Position numbers and translations under genes: made by a program. Shown here in pieces: positions 1 through 7,312 of a DNA stretch of 8,847 nucleotides. Numbering within the stretch: position 1 is the first letter of the stretch; each line of letters begins with the position of its first letter. Under the pieces are notes generated by a model. The model was not told the origin of the DNA and made no database searches. It saw only the letters and a program-made list of their open reading frames with translations. Source of the stretch: Clostridia bacterium (GTDB taxonomy: Bacteria; UBA6262; WVXT01; JAUXBS01); NCBI GenBank assembly GCA_030618495.1, contig JAUXDE010000075.1:1-8847 (forward strand). The letters are read 5' to 3'.

Positions 1-1313
1 AAGGGACATGTTATTTCTCCGGTTCCACTGCATTTAGTACAACCAACATACTGATAGGTAATGGGTTTATGTATCACCCCGGAACCTGAACACACCGCGC
101 AGGCAGCCTTCCCCGCGCCACCGCCGCAGGACGGGCAGACAACCGTTGTGGCCGGAATTTCCTCTTTGATTTTCCCTTCCCCCATACATCTTGTACACTT
201 CACTTTTTTCGGGCAATCTTTAATTATATGGCCTTTCCCGTCACAATCCGGGCATTTTAATTTCCCGGCTACGCATTTCAAACACCGTTCCTTGAGTTTT
301 CCCTGCCCGTTGCATTTCTCACAGTTCTTTTTTCCGTCACCGTTGCACACGGGACAGGTAAGCTTGACCTTTAAACCGCCCTTGCATACTGAACATACCT
401 TCCAGCTGCCCTTCTCACCCTTGCACTGAATACATGAACCGCTATATTTACATTCCGTACAGGGAAGGCGTTTCTTTACGGCAATTATCCTGGCGTTAAA
501 TATCTCGTCAGGCCTGTATTTATAAGCTTCTTCGTACAACTTAAGAGCCTCCTCAAGTTCCCTGCGCTTGCCGATGCTTTCCTTCCTGTCACCCGCCGCA
601 TAGACCCTGTCTAACGAATCTATTTCCAGCTTGCTGAAATCATCCCTTAAATCCATTTTCTTCCCGAAAAACATGGCTTCATGAGACAGAATTCTGAACT
701 CCAGGGCAAGTTTAAGCGCGTTAAGGGAAAGCCTTTCCGCGGATCCGCTATCAATCTCTGCCCCGGACATAAACCTGCTTTCTATCTCCATAAGTTCTTT
801 ATGCTTCTCCCTGGCGAGAGCGTAAATATTATTACCCGATTTCACCTTATCAAGCATATAACAGGCAAAATAGTATTTGACCCTCTTTTCCCTGCCATCC
901 CATGAAAGAACTTCTTCAAGACCCGCCAGTGTAGCTTCCGATTCAGATTTTACCATTGAATGTATATTATCTTCCATTATGTCCTGGTTGATACCGTCAG
1001 CCATATTTGTAAGTTCCGACGTAAAACTTGAACTGATTTTTAAGTTCACCATGTCGGAAAATGCATTATAGGCTTTATCCTTGGCATCATTCTTTGCCGC
1101 GGACAGTGTTCCTCCCGTGCCTGAAACCACTACGGAAAGATACCTTTTCGAAGGATATTTCCTTGCCGATGAATGGTCCGATGGCAGTTTTGTCATCTTT
1201 GCCCAATCCGGACGTTTATGAAGATTCGACGTTGCGCACCCGGCTGTAAGAACAAAAACCAGGATAAACAGCTTAACCAGAAGCGGTTTTTTTACCCTGT
1301 CTTTTAAATACAT
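1..1313 (-). CDS. Lipoprotein with LPP20-like domain and DnaJ-type CxxC zinc-finger array (partial, C-terminus off left edge)
   Basis: I read an uninterrupted frame of 437 codons from an ATG at 1313 to the left edge, with no stop. Residues 1-26 form a lipoprotein signal: basic KDRVKK, a hydrophobic core (LFILVFVL), then LTAGC, so Cys26 should be lipidated and the protein exported. Residues about 35-157 resemble the LPP20 lipoprotein family (RPDW, then YLSVVVSGTG, an Ala-rich helix, and a closing YYFACYMLDK). Residues about 160-280 look helical, with a TPR-like segment near 246-270. From 285 onward there are eleven CxxC pairs (first Cys at 285, 294, 307, 320, 331, 344, 354, 373, 393, 405, 425). 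Six match the DnaJ motif CxxCxGxG exactly (320, 331, 354, 373, 405, 425), and Cys436 may begin another. The array implies zinc or redox chemistry; the function is unknown. The start has AAGGA eight bases upstream; an in-frame ATG at 1322 is an alternative. It lies 34 bases after pyk, so is probably co-transcribed. Confidence 0.85.
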   Translation of the reverse strand, partial: MYLKDRVKKPLLVKLFILVFVLTAGCATSNLHKRPDWAKMTKLPSDHSSARKYPSKRYLSVVVSGTGGTLSAAKNDAKDKAYNAFSDMVNLKISSSFTSELTNMADGINQDIMEDNIHSMVKSESEATLAGLEEVLSWDGREKRVKYYFACYMLDKVKSGNNIYALAREKHKELMEIESRFMSGAEIDSGSAERLSLNALKLALEFRILSHEAMFFGKKMDLRDDFSKLEIDSLDRVYAAGDRKESIGKRRELEEALKLYEEAYKYRPDEIFNARIIAVKKRLPCTECKYSGSCIQCKGEKGSWKVCSVCKGGLKVKLTCPVCNGDGKKNCEKCNGQGKLKERCLKCVAGKLKCPDCDGKGHIIKDCPKKVKCTRCMGEGKIKEEIPATTVVCPSCGGGAGKAACAVCSGSGVIHKPITYQYVGCTKCSGTGEITCP

Positions 1314-1347
1314 GATTACCATCCTTTCCTTAAAATAAGTCTTCCCG

Positions 1348-2379
1348 CTACACCATAAGGTTTTTTAACTTCTTTTTATAGCTTTCGGTACTTTTAATAA
1401 TATTGTTCATCATGCATACCGCCTTGTGAGGATGCTTCCCAATGGCTGTCTCGGCAGAGAGGAGCAGTCCGTCAGCGCCATCCAGGATTGCATTTGCCAC
1501 ATCGCTAACCTCTGCCCTCGTTGGAAGTTCCTCCTCCCTCATGCTTTCCAGCATCTGGGTGGCAACAATAACCGGCTTACCCCTGAGACGGCATTTTTTT
1601 ATTACTTCCTTCTGAATCACCGGTACTTTGTAAATAGGGACGCAAATACCCAGGTCACCCCTCGCAACAATGATGCCATCCGCCTCATCAATAATGCCGT
1701 CAATATTTTCAATCGCATCCCTGCTCTCCACCTTGGCATAAATTCTGCATGAAGGATGACGCGGTTTTACAAGCCCCCTGAGCAATTTAATATCCTCTCT
1801 CTTGCTTACAAACGATTGGGCAATATAGTCCACTTTGTTTTCTATCCCCACCTCTACGTCTTTTCTGTCCTTTTCCGTAAGCGCCGAAAAATCCAGCTTT
1901 ACCCCGGGAATGTTTATTCCCTTGTTACCCATCAATATCCCACCCGTTATCACCTGAACCTTTAACCGATTCTTCCCCTTACCAATAACTTTCAGTACTA
2001 TTTTCCCGTCATCGATATAGACCAGTGTTCCGTTCTTTATCCGTTTAAGCGAACCCGTGTAATCAAAAGAAACATCTTTCTTGTTATTTATTGTATTATC
2101 CTGCGTGAGGTAAAACACAGTCCTCTTCTTCAACTCAACCGGTTTAGCCAGCTTCCCCACCCTTATACGGTACCCCTCCAGGTCCTGCATTATCTTTACC
2201 GCGCGCCTCTGTTTTTTGTTCATGTTTTTCACCAGCCTGATATTACGAAGGTGCTGTGTGTGCGTGCCGTGAGAGAAGTTAAGCCGCACTATATCAAGTC
2301 CGGAATGAAACATTTTTCTTAATACTGTCTCATTCCCGCTTGCGGGCCCAATGGTAGCAATTATCCTGGTTCTTACCAT
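1348..2379 (-). CDS. pyk: Pyruvate kinase, short form lacking the C-terminal allosteric domain
   Basis: Pyruvate kinase transfers phosphate from phosphoenolpyruvate to ADP, the last step of glycolysis. Recognisable motifs in order are TIGPAS (9-14), DIVRLNFSHG (29-38), a beta-barrel B domain (about 70-165), AKVES with the catalytic Lys216 and Glu218, ADGIIVARGDLG (233-244), ATQMLESM (273-280) and PTRAEVSDVANA (286-297). The protein is 343 residues against about 470 for the usual enzyme. It stops soon after the SAETAIGKHP segment (309-317), so the C-terminal effector-binding domain is missing. Only 34 bases separate its TAG from the next gene, so no decayed remnant of that domain is present. 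The usual G-P-[KE]-I-R segment reads G-Y-R-I-R (69-73). The family is clear, and catalytic residues seem kept; activity and regulation are uncertain. It starts 8 bases after the DUF1844 gene with only a weak purine-rich ribosome site. Confidence 0.92.
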   Translation of the reverse strand: MVRTRIIATIGPASGNETVLRKMFHSGLDIVRLNFSHGTHTQHLRNIRLVKNMNKKQRRAVKIMQDLEGYRIRVGKLAKPVELKKRTVFYLTQDNTINNKKDVSFDYTGSLKRIKNGTLVYIDDGKIVLKVIGKGKNRLKVQVITGGILMGNKGINIPGVKLDFSALTEKDRKDVEVGIENKVDYIAQSFVSKREDIKLLRGLVKPRHPSCRIYAKVESRDAIENIDGIIDEADGIIVARGDLGICVPIYKVPVIQKEVIKKCRLRGKPVIVATQMLESMREEELPTRAEVSDVANAILDGADGLLLSAETAIGKHPHKAVCMMNNIIKSTESYKKKLKNLMV

Positions 2380-2387
2380 GTTGATGT

Positions 2388-2699
2388 CTACTTCTTCTCC
2401 GGTTCCGGTTTGATTTCTTTTTTTTCTTCAGGGGCCTTCTTGTTGGCCTCCTCGGCGTAATTCAACTGGAGGTTAGCGAGCATATCGCAAATAAGCTTAT
2501 CCTCATCCTTCGCAAGGTTGCCTTTGGTCTTCTCCTTCAGCATTTCCATCATGTCAATACTTGTTTTTGCCTGGTTCATGTCTCTTTCTATCTTACCAGA
2601 CATCGGGTTTGTCACCTTTCCCATCTGCATCATAGCCGCCTGTGACAGCGAGAACACCAGGCTTGTGAAATACGCGTTTGGCTTCATATCCTCTACCAT
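2388..2699 (-). CDS. DUF1844 family protein
   Basis: A 103-residue cytosolic-looking protein with no signal peptide. Residues about 6-85 match my recollection of DUF1844: FTSLVFSLSQAAMMQMGK (11-28), then NPMSGKIERDMNQAKTSIDM (31-50), MLKEKTKGNL (53-62), and a final helix around CDMLANLQLNYAE. The family has no established biochemical function; it occurs in many deltaproteobacteria, acidobacteria, planctomycetes and related uncultured phyla. The fold is probably mostly alpha-helical, and the last 20 residues are a charged Lys/Glu/Pro tail that is likely disordered. A strong GGAGG (2707-2711) lies seven bases before the ATG, which fixes the start. It sits between gltX (37 bases upstream) and pyk (8 bases downstream), so it is probably translated from the same message. 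Confidence 0.85.
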   Translation of the reverse strand: MVEDMKPNAYFTSLVFSLSQAAMMQMGKVTNPMSGKIERDMNQAKTSIDMMEMLKEKTKGNLAKDEDKLICDMLANLQLNYAEEANKKAPEEKKEIKPEPEKK

Positions 2700-2706
2700 A
2701 ATATTT

Positions 2707-2711
2707 CCTCC
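2707..2711 (-). promoter_or_regulatory. Strong Shine-Dalgarno of the DUF1844 gene
   Basis: GGAGG, within GAGGGAGG on the minus strand, lies seven bases before the ATG at 2699. It is much stronger than the sites before gltX and pyk, suggesting that the DUF1844 protein is translated more efficiently than its operon neighbours. Confidence 0.7.
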
Positions 2712-2736
2712 CTCAAATAGTTTTATCTGCCCTGCA

Positions 2737-4179
2737 TCAGGTATACTTCATCGATTCTTCTATCCTTTTTAACACCCTTTCCTTTCCAATGAACTCGAGC
2801 ATCACGAACAACCCGGGCCCCGTCGTCCTGCCGGAAACCGCAGCCCTCAGCGGGTGAAACACTTTGCCAGTCTTGAGGTCCTTCCGGCGGCAGTATTCCC
2901 TTACCATCTCTTCCAACTCCTTCTCCGAAAAATCATCCATACCGTTTATCTTCTCCATGATGTCCGACAATACTTCCCTCGAGCCTTCCTTCTTCAGAAC
3001 CTTAGCGACTGCCTTGTCAGTATAACCTATATCATCCTTCAGCATGAAATCAATAAGGCCCGGGATATCTTTCAACAGTTTTATCTTTTCCTGTTCCAGT
3101 GATACCGCCTTCCTGAGTTTTTCCTTATCTTCCACGTTCAGGTTTGCATCCAGAATAAACGGCATTGCCTTTTCCGTCAGTTCATCTATGTTCATTTTCC
3201 TGACATACTCGCCGTTAAGCCATTCCAGTTTCTTGAAATCAAAAACCGAGGCCGACTTAGAACACCCTTTAAGCGTGAACTTATTTATCAAATCATCAAG
3301 TTCAAAAATCTGCTGGCTGTCCGTAGTGCTCCATCCCAGTAGAGCGAGGTAATTCACCATTGCCTCGCGCAGGTAGCCTTCTTTCATGTATTCTGTAACG
3401 GCAACCGCGCCGTGCCTCTTGCTTAGTTTTGCCCTGTCGCTTCCAAAAATCATAGGTATATGGGCAAACTCCGGCAGCGTGGAACCCAGCGCCTCGTACA
3501 ACAGTATCTGCCTCGGCGTATTGGATATATGGTCATCCCCCCTTATGACGTGGGTGATTTTCATTTCAATATCATCGGTGACAACCGCAAAATTATACGT
3601 TGCGGTTCCTGTTGACTTAAGTATGATAAAATCATCAAGGAGTGAATTCTCAAACGAAAGCTCGCCGTGTATCAGGTCATTTATTTTCGTCGTTCCCTCC
3701 TGCCTTGTCCTGAAGCGCAGTACGGGCTTTCTTCCCTGTTCCTCGTATTCCTTTCTCTGCTCATCACTTTGGTCCCGGCACCTGCCGTTGTACTTCGGCG
3801 GTTTTCCTTCTTCGCGCGCCTTCTTTCGCATTGACTCCAGTTCTTCAGGAGAACAGTAGCAGAAATACGCTTTACCTTCCCTTACCAGCCTGTCCGCATA
3901 CTTCCTGTGCACTTCCGTTCTCTGCGCCTGGAAGTACGGACCGTATTCTCCCTCCTTTTCCGGCCCCTCGTCCCAGTCAAGCCCCAGCCACCTCAAACCT
4001 TTTATTATCACTTCCAGCGCTTCATCCGTTGAACGCTGGCTGTCCGTATCCTCTATCCTCAGGATAAAACTGCCTTTATGGTGGCGGGCAAAAAGCCAGT
4101 TGAACAAGGCAGTTCTTGCGCCGCCAAGATGCAGGTATCCGGTAGGGCTCGGGGCGAAACGCACCCTGACATTCTTCAT
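2737..4179 (-). CDS. gltX: Glutamyl-tRNA synthetase
   Basis: Charges tRNA(Glu) with glutamate in the cytosol; class I aminoacyl-tRNA synthetase. The 480-residue length is normal for the bacterial enzyme. Visible motifs: RFAPSPTGYLHLGG (7-20) containing the HIGH-type signature (HLGG, 17-20), RIEDTD (41-46), a possible zinc site with Cys107, Cys109 and Cys134, the IRGDDH segment (212-217), and KLSKR (251-255) as the KMSKS-type loop. The helical anticodon-binding region follows and ends with a typical FHPLRAAVSGRTTGPG segment. No glnS is seen here, so whether the enzyme also mischarges tRNA(Gln) for later amidation cannot be judged. The ATG at 4179 is preceded by AAAGG at about six bases. It is separated from hisG by 61 bases holding a repeat pair, and from the DUF1844 gene by 37 bases. 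Confidence 0.97.
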   Translation of the reverse strand: MKNVRVRFAPSPTGYLHLGGARTALFNWLFARHHKGSFILRIEDTDSQRSTDEALEVIIKGLRWLGLDWDEGPEKEGEYGPYFQAQRTEVHRKYADRLVREGKAYFCYCSPEELESMRKKAREEGKPPKYNGRCRDQSDEQRKEYEEQGRKPVLRFRTRQEGTTKINDLIHGELSFENSLLDDFIILKSTGTATYNFAVVTDDIEMKITHVIRGDDHISNTPRQILLYEALGSTLPEFAHIPMIFGSDRAKLSKRHGAVAVTEYMKEGYLREAMVNYLALLGWSTTDSQQIFELDDLINKFTLKGCSKSASVFDFKKLEWLNGEYVRKMNIDELTEKAMPFILDANLNVEDKEKLRKAVSLEQEKIKLLKDIPGLIDFMLKDDIGYTDKAVAKVLKKEGSREVLSDIMEKINGMDDFSEKELEEMVREYCRRKDLKTGKVFHPLRAAVSGRTTGPGLFVMLEFIGKERVLKRIEESMKYT

Positions 4180-4195
4180 CTAAAACCTTTCATGG

Positions 4196-4240
4196 GGGTC
4201 AGCCCTTGAATTTAGGGAAAAAGGGTCAGACCTTAAGTTT
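4196..4240. repeat. Pair of imperfect 18-bp direct repeats (GGGTCAG-headed) between hisG and gltX
   Basis: Two copies, at 4196-4213 and 4223-4240 on the plus strand, match at 15 of 18 positions with a 27-base period. Both begin GGGTCAG, followed by CCTT and a T-run. The second includes GGTC-A-GACC, a perfect palindrome with a one-base centre. Together they fill nearly the whole gap and end exactly next to the hisG stop codon. From memory, GGGGTCAG-headed motifs of this kind recur in intergenic regions of many environmental genomes, often near Y1/REP-type transposases. I could not verify that here, and no transposase is in the window. Confidence 0.6.
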
Positions 4241-5113
4241 TTAATATATGAGTTTGTTAAGCGGGTATTCTATAATACCTTCAGCTCCGGCGCGTTTAAG
4301 TTCGGGAATAATCCTTTTCAGGGACTCTTCCTTCAATATTACTTCCAGCGCCACCCATCCTTTAACTGCAAGCTGCGACACCGTGGGTTTTCTTAATGAA
4401 GGCAGAACCTTCATCACCTTATTCAGGCTGCTTTCCCTGATGTTCATCTTTATTCCCACCATACCCTGGGCGGCTAAAGCCCCCTTCAGGAGTATGGCGA
4501 TATTTTCAATTTTTTTTCTCTTCCACGGATCGCTGTAAGATTTTTTGTTGGCAATCAGCTTCGTTGTTGACGTGAGCACTACATCTATTATCTTCAGCTT
4601 ATTCGCCCTGAGCGACGAACCGGTCTCGGTCAGTTCCACTATGGCGTCAACCAGGTACCCTGCCTTGGCTTCCGTTGCGCCCCACGAAAACTCCACCTCC
4701 GCTTTCACTTTTTTCTTTTTCAGGTAATTCTTTACGATACTGACCACTTCGGTGGCAATACACTTGCCCTTCAGATCCTTTACGGACTTTATCGGCGAAT
4801 TCTCGGGAACCGCAAGGACCCATTTCACGGGTTTGCAGCCCCTCTTGCCGTAAACCAGGTCGCATACCTCTTTCACGGATGCGCCGTTCTCAAGTATCCA
4901 GTCATATCCCGTTATACCCAGGTCAAAAACGCCCCGCTCAACATAAATCGGCATTTCCTGGCTACGGACAAGCATGATTTCAAGCTCACTGTCATCGCAT
5001 GACGGAAAGTATGACCTCTCGGAATCGCTTACCTTAATGCCCGCTTTTAAAAACAGTTCCATGGTCGACTGCTGTAAACTGCCTTTTGGCAAACCCAATC
5101 TTAATTTTTTCAT
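4241..5113 (-). CDS. hisG: ATP phosphoribosyltransferase, long (HisG_L) form
   Basis: Catalyses the first, committed step of histidine synthesis: ATP plus PRPP gives phosphoribosyl-ATP. Counting from the ATG at 5113 it has 290 residues. Motifs: LPKGSL (8-13), [17 protein letters not shown] (57-73), a WGATEA segment (144-149), and [15 protein letters not shown] (159-173), the PRPP-binding loop. Residues about 205-290 form the extra C-terminal ACT-like domain of the long form. In that family the domain carries histidine feedback inhibition and makes a HisZ subunit unnecessary. I chose ATG 5113 because it gives an ATGA overlap with the tsaB stop, has GGAG six bases upstream, and places the LPKG motif as usual. 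ATG 5125 (four residues longer, GGAGG ten bases upstream) is a real alternative. No other his gene is present, so it is detached from any histidine operon. Confidence 0.96.
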   Translation of the reverse strand: MKKLRLGLPKGSLQQSTMELFLKAGIKVSDSERSYFPSCDDSELEIMLVRSQEMPIYVERGVFDLGITGYDWILENGASVKEVCDLVYGKRGCKPVKWVLAVPENSPIKSVKDLKGKCIATEVVSIVKNYLKKKKVKAEVEFSWGATEAKAGYLVDAIVELTETGSSLRANKLKIIDVVLTSTTKLIANKKSYSDPWKRKKIENIAILLKGALAAQGMVGIKMNIRESSLNKVMKVLPSLRKPTVSQLAVKGWVALEVILKEESLKRIIPELKRAGAEGIIEYPLNKLIY

Positions 5114-5817
5114 TTTTTTCTCCATTTTATTTCAGCCTCCGGCTTCCTTATATAAAGAGGCAAAACCTTTGTATAATCCTTTCCATTATCCCCCGGCATC
5201 CTTTTCATGCCCGCTGCGGCTACGCTCAATGCCGAGGCATACCTGTTTTTATTATCCGCAATCATAGCTCCCTTGATTTCCGTTCTTATTAAGCCGGCGT
5301 ATAAATCAACAGCATCCCCGAGAAAAAATATTTTTTCTTTCCGTCTTTTCAGGCTTTTCAATAATATTTTTATATTAACAAGGTTGTAATCCGCAAGTTG
5401 TCCGACTCCACCCGGTACTTTACGGTAAAGGGCAGTGTAAACCTCTTCCCTCAGGGCGTCAATTACCGGGCATATAATAACCTTACCGGTTATTCTCTTT
5501 ATTAACGCGGCCTTGTTCGCGAGCCCATCAAGACTGCTGATGCCGGTAAGGGGTATTCCCAGGCTCTGCGCAAACCCCCTGGCGGCAGAAACACCGACCC
5601 GTATACCCGTGAAAGAACCCGGCCCCGTGCTGACCGCTATCCCCCCAATGTCCCCGACGGCCATTTTATTCTTCTTCAGCAAAGCATCCATCAATGGGAT
5701 AAGTTTTTCGGAATGGATAAGCCCGGCATCAAGGGAGGTCTCATCCCCTATACCATCGCCATCCGTCAGGGCAACGCTGCAAATCCTCGATGAAGTTTCA
5801 ATACCCAGTATCGTCAT
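5110..5817 (-). CDS. tsaB: tRNA threonylcarbamoyladenosine biosynthesis protein TsaB
   Basis: TsaB is the bacterial scaffold that pairs with TsaD and TsaE to put threonylcarbamoyl on A37 of ANN-decoding tRNAs (t6A). The 235-residue protein starts [10 protein letters not shown], the first strand and phosphate-loop-like segment of the ASKHA fold. It contains HSE (35-37) and the hallmark [19 protein letters not shown] (63-81), followed by [14 protein letters not shown]. The C-terminus has the typical [10 protein letters not shown] segment. Length is normal. TsaB itself has lost ATP-binding function in characterised members. The start overlaps the tsaE stop (ATGA) and its stop overlaps the hisG start in the same way, indicating tight translational coupling. 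tsaD and tsaC are not in the window. Confidence 0.95.
   Translation of the reverse strand: MTILGIETSSRICSVALTDGDGIGDETSLDAGLIHSEKLIPLMDALLKKNKMAVGDIGGIAVSTGPGSFTGIRVGVSAARGFAQSLGIPLTGISSLDGLANKAALIKRITGKVIICPVIDALREEVYTALYRKVPGGVGQLADYNLVNIKILLKSLKRRKEKIFFLGDAVDLYAGLIRTEIKGAMIADNKNRYASALSVAAAGMKRMPGDNGKDYTKVLPLYIRKPEAEIKWRKK
5120..5123 (-). promoter_or_regulatory. Shine-Dalgarno deciding the hisG start, nested behind an alternative start
   Basis: GGAG lies six bases before the preferred ATG at 5113, and it sits immediately after the alternative ATG at 5125. That upstream ATG has its own GGAGG at 5136-5140, ten bases away. Both lie inside the end of tsaB, so hisG translation is probably coupled to tsaB. 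Confidence 0.5.
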
Positions 5818-6248
5818 TTAAATGCCCTGGAACTTTTAATTTTTATTTCCCTTGAAGTTTCGTCAATATAAGTCAGCTGAATTTCTATTCTTTTTTCCGG
5901 CAGCAGCGACTTCAGCTTATCAGCCCACTCAATAACGGCTATGCCGCCACTGTAAAAATACTCCCTGTATCCGAGTTCCTGTATGTCACCAATACCGTCA
6001 AGCCTGTACAAATCAAAATGATAAAAAGGGATTGTCCCTTTATACTCGTTTATCAGCTTAAACGAAGGGCTCGTAACACATTCCTTAACGCCGGCTCCAC
6101 TCGCGATTCCCTTTATAAGCGTTGTCTTGCCCGCCCCCAGTTCCCCGGTTAAACACACGATATCATCTTTTTTTAACTGTCTGCCTATATTGACTCCGAT
6201 TTCATCGGTCATTCCGGGACTATCCGAGGTTAACGTACGCGTTATCAC
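5814..6248 (-). CDS. tsaE: tRNA threonylcarbamoyladenosine biosynthesis ATPase TsaE
   Basis: TsaE is the small P-loop ATPase that drives turnover of the bacterial TsaBDE complex in t6A synthesis. The 144-residue protein has a Walker A motif GELGAGKTT (35-43), VTSPSF (58-63), HFDLYRL (77-83), an ELGYREYFYSGG segment (91-102), and IEWADK (106-111), whose Glu-Trp is a family signature. All expected motifs are intact. It starts with GTG at 6248. That start is supported by GGAG at 6257-6260 with eight-base spacing, only three bases after the thiL stop, and by the motif positions. The stop overlaps the tsaB ATG as ATGA. tsaE next to tsaB is a common bacterial arrangement and supports both calls. 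Confidence 0.96.
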   Translation of the reverse strand: MITRTLTSDSPGMTDEIGVNIGRQLKKDDIVCLTGELGAGKTTLIKGIASGAGVKECVTSPSFKLINEYKGTIPFYHFDLYRLDGIGDIQELGYREYFYSGGIAVIEWADKLKSLLPEKRIEIQLTYIDETSREIKIKSSRAFK

Positions 6249-6251
6249 GGT

Positions 6252-7289
6252 TCAGACTCCATTACTCTTAATTGCCTTTTTGAAATGTTGAAAACTCCTG
6301 CCCCTGATTACAACCTCTTTGCCGTTATGAAGGTACTTTGTACCGGATTTAAACGGTACTATTTCCCCGACCAGCTTCGCCCGGGGAACGCATTTCAAAG
6401 CCTTCTTTAACTTGCTCCCGGGGACAGTAAAGACCAGTTCAAAATCTTCACCGCCGTAAAGAGCATACTTTATTGCAGTAAAATGTCCTCCTGCCGAAAC
6501 CCCTGCCCCGGTAAAATCCCTGAGCGCGGATGAAACGGGGATATTTTCAAGACATACTCTTGCTCCAACCCGGCTCTCCCTGCAGATGGAGCGGACGCAT
6601 TCATCGAGCCCGTCACTTGAATCAATCATGGATGTAGCAAGCCTCTTTTCGGCAATTACCCGTGATTCCCTGAACCTGGGCTCCGGGTTCCGGTGCCTGG
6701 CTATAAGAAACCTGCAGGTCCTGTCCGGTCTTTTTCCACGCCTGCCCATCAGCTCCAAACCGGCAGCTGAATCGCCGAAAGTACCGGTTACTAACAACTT
6801 ATCCCCAACTTCTGCACCATTCCTCAAAACCAGCTGATTTTTACTGACTTCTCCCAATAAAGTTAAAGTAATTGTTAAGTTTCTCGGGGATTTAACAGTA
6901 TCTCCACCCACTATTGCCACTCCAAATTTTTCTGCTGCCCCTTCAAATCCCATGAATAAGTTATCCACAAGTTTTACACTGTTATTTCCGCAAACCGCCA
7001 GGCTTACCAGGGCATACTTCGGGATGCCTCCCATGGCAATAATATCACTTATATTAGCAACCATTGCCTTCCGCCCAACATCAGGGGAATCCAGGTCAGG
7101 CCTGCTAAAATGAATCCCCTCTACGAATGTATCTGTTGTAGCAAGCAGCAGTTTGCCGCCTGTATGCCTGATTACGGCGGTATCATCACCGATACCCTTA
7201 ATCACGGATTTGATTTTCCCGACCCTGCCTTCTGTCCGCTTTCGTATCCTGTCTATAAGCCCGCTTTCACCTATCTCATGGATCTTCAT
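6252..7289 (-). CDS. thiL: Thiamine-monophosphate kinase
   Basis: ThiL phosphorylates thiamine monophosphate with ATP to give thiamine diphosphate, the active cofactor, in the cytosol. The 345 residues fit the family (about 320-350). Motifs in order: KIHEIGESGLI at the N-terminus, GIGDD (32-36) and TTDTFVEGIHF (51-61) for metal and nucleotide binding, NISDIIAMGG (79-88), GGDT (128-131), VTGTFGDSAAGLELM (167-181), DSSDGL (223-228), and YGGEDFELVF (278-287). All metal-binding aspartates expected from the AIR-synthase-like fold seem to be present. The Shine-Dalgarno before the ATG is poor, and the gene follows the small membrane protein by only 23 bases, so it may rely on re-initiation. tsaE begins three bases after its stop. 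No thiamine synthesis gene is nearby. Confidence 0.96.
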   Translation of the reverse strand: MKIHEIGESGLIDRIRKRTEGRVGKIKSVIKGIGDDTAVIRHTGGKLLLATTDTFVEGIHFSRPDLDSPDVGRKAMVANISDIIAMGGIPKYALVSLAVCGNNSVKLVDNLFMGFEGAAEKFGVAIVGGDTVKSPRNLTITLTLLGEVSKNQLVLRNGAEVGDKLLVTGTFGDSAAGLELMGRRGKRPDRTCRFLIARHRNPEPRFRESRVIAEKRLATSMIDSSDGLDECVRSICRESRVGARVCLENIPVSSALRDFTGAGVSAGGHFTAIKYALYGGEDFELVFTVPGSKLKKALKCVPRAKLVGEIVPFKSGTKYLHNGKEVVIRGRSFQHFKKAIKSNGV

Positions 7290-7312
7290 TTATTACCATC
7301 ATAGTTTAAGCT

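Noticed and set aside
61-429. 122-codon plus-strand open frame rich in His, Phe and Pro
   Set aside because: It is the antisense shadow of the CxxC array; repeated Cys and Gly codons on the minus strand generate its periodic composition.
1314-1347. Possible frameshifted remnant of the pyruvate kinase C-terminal domain
   Set aside because: The gap is only 34 bases and the next gene begins with its own signal peptide, so there is no room for a remnant.
3386-3859. 157-codon plus-strand open frame
   Set aside because: It lies wholly antisense to gltX, whose motifs are intact; the translation has no family resemblance and no ribosome site.
4180-4240. Intrinsic terminator between hisG and gltX
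   Set aside because: Short CCCT/AGGG pairings exist, but there is no stable GC-rich hairpin followed by a T-run on the minus strand; the direct-repeat reading fits better.
4647-4865. 72-codon minus-strand open frame inside hisG
   Set aside because: It is an alternative frame of the HisG coding sequence without a ribosome site or recognisable motif.
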